Assembly: GCA_030668025.1 (NCBI GenBank)
Contig: DAOUUT010000238.1
Location: 1 to 6,003, forward strand
Source of the DNA: Promethearchaeota archaeon
GTDB lineage: Archaea; Asgardarchaeota; Lokiarchaeia; Sigynarchaeales; SOKP01
DNA length: 6,003 nucleotides
Direction of reading: 5' to 3'
The position numbers were made by a program, and so were the translations under genes. The notes beneath the pieces were generated by a model. It had not been told where the DNA came from. It did no database searches and saw nothing but the letters and a program-made list of their open reading frames with translations. This document shows, in pieces, positions 5,793 to 6,003 of this stretch (position 1 is its first letter; the number at the start of each line of letters is the position of its first letter).

Positions 5793-6003
5793 GTGCCACA
5801 TCAAAAATCATTAAAAATAATAATAAGTGAACATAAAACTGCTTTTATTTTAATGTTTTTAATAATAATTGGAGGTTCATTTGGAACTTATTTTATATTC
5901 GACTTATTAACTGCACGAAATCCTACTCGAATTACTTTAGCAACTACAACTTCTACATATGATTCTGGATTATTAGATTATTTATTACCAGAATTTACTC
6001 AAA
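5793..6003 (+). CDS. tupA: TupA-type tungstate ABC transporter substrate-binding protein, N-terminal part (cut by window end)
   Basis: The first 70 residues of a gene that runs off the window. A charged N-terminus (K5, K8, K15) is followed by one hydrophobic segment at about 17-36, acting as a signal anchor; no lipobox cysteine is visible, so membrane anchoring through this helix fits an archaeal exported protein. From residue 47 comes RITLATTTSTYDSGLLDYLL (47-64 and on), the hallmark start of mature TupA-like binding proteins, where the Thr/Ser-rich loop binds the tungstate oxyanion. Related molybdate and other oxyanion binders differ here, so tungstate is the best guess. The start is GTG with Shine-Dalgarno GGGAGGA eight bases upstream; an in-frame TAG at 5763-5765 rules out a longer form. 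The permease and ATPase genes would be expected downstream, outside the window. Confidence 0.88.
   Translation, partial: MPHQKSLKIIISEHKTAFILMFLIIIGGSFGTYFIFDLLTARNPTRITLATTTSTYDSGLLDYLLPEFTQ

Overview
The window is AT-rich (about one-third G+C in genes by eye, less between them) and all recognised genes lie on the plus strand. Several features suggest an archaeon, most likely an Asgard/Lokiarchaeia-type lineage: the style of the long TPR protein at the left, a longin/roadblock-like segment inside it, a VapBC pair whose promoter looks leaderless with an archaeal TATA box about 26 bases before the start codon, and very AT-rich spacers with T-tracts rather than bacterial hairpin terminators. 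The lineage is an inference from style, not from a marker gene.

Layout: (1) 1-151, AT-rich spacer with a weak promoter candidate. (2) 152-2530, a 792-residue TPR - longin-like - TIR protein with an intact putative NADase glutamate. (3) 2580-4589, a 669-residue protein with an N-terminal RelA/SpoT nucleotide pyrophosphokinase domain, a helical TPR middle and a C-terminal SLOG (LSDAT/TRPM-type) nucleotide-sensing domain. (4) 4642-4662, a perfect 21-bp palindrome between the TATA box and the start codon of (5) a VapB-like antitoxin (4668-4898), which overlaps by ATGA (6) a VapC PIN-domain toxin (4895-5302). (7) 5303-5792, a 490-base T-rich spacer with short repeats, T-tracts and a promoter candidate. 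(8) 5793 to the window end, the N-terminus of a TupA-type tungstate-binding protein, cut by the edge.

The main observation is the pair at 152-4589. In the Thoeris defence system a TIR protein makes a cyclic ADP-ribose signal that is bound by the C-terminal SLOG domain of ThsA, switching on its N-terminal SIR2 effector. Here a TIR protein is followed 49 bases later by a protein of the same logic, N-terminal enzyme and C-terminal SLOG, but with a RelA/SpoT synthetase in place of SIR2. I propose, as inference, a Thoeris-like signalling or immune pair in which a TIR-made nucleotide releases an alarmone synthetase or RNA pyrophosphokinase. The adjoining VapBC pair fits a conflict or stress locus. 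The tungstate transporter gene behind the long spacer looks like unrelated housekeeping.
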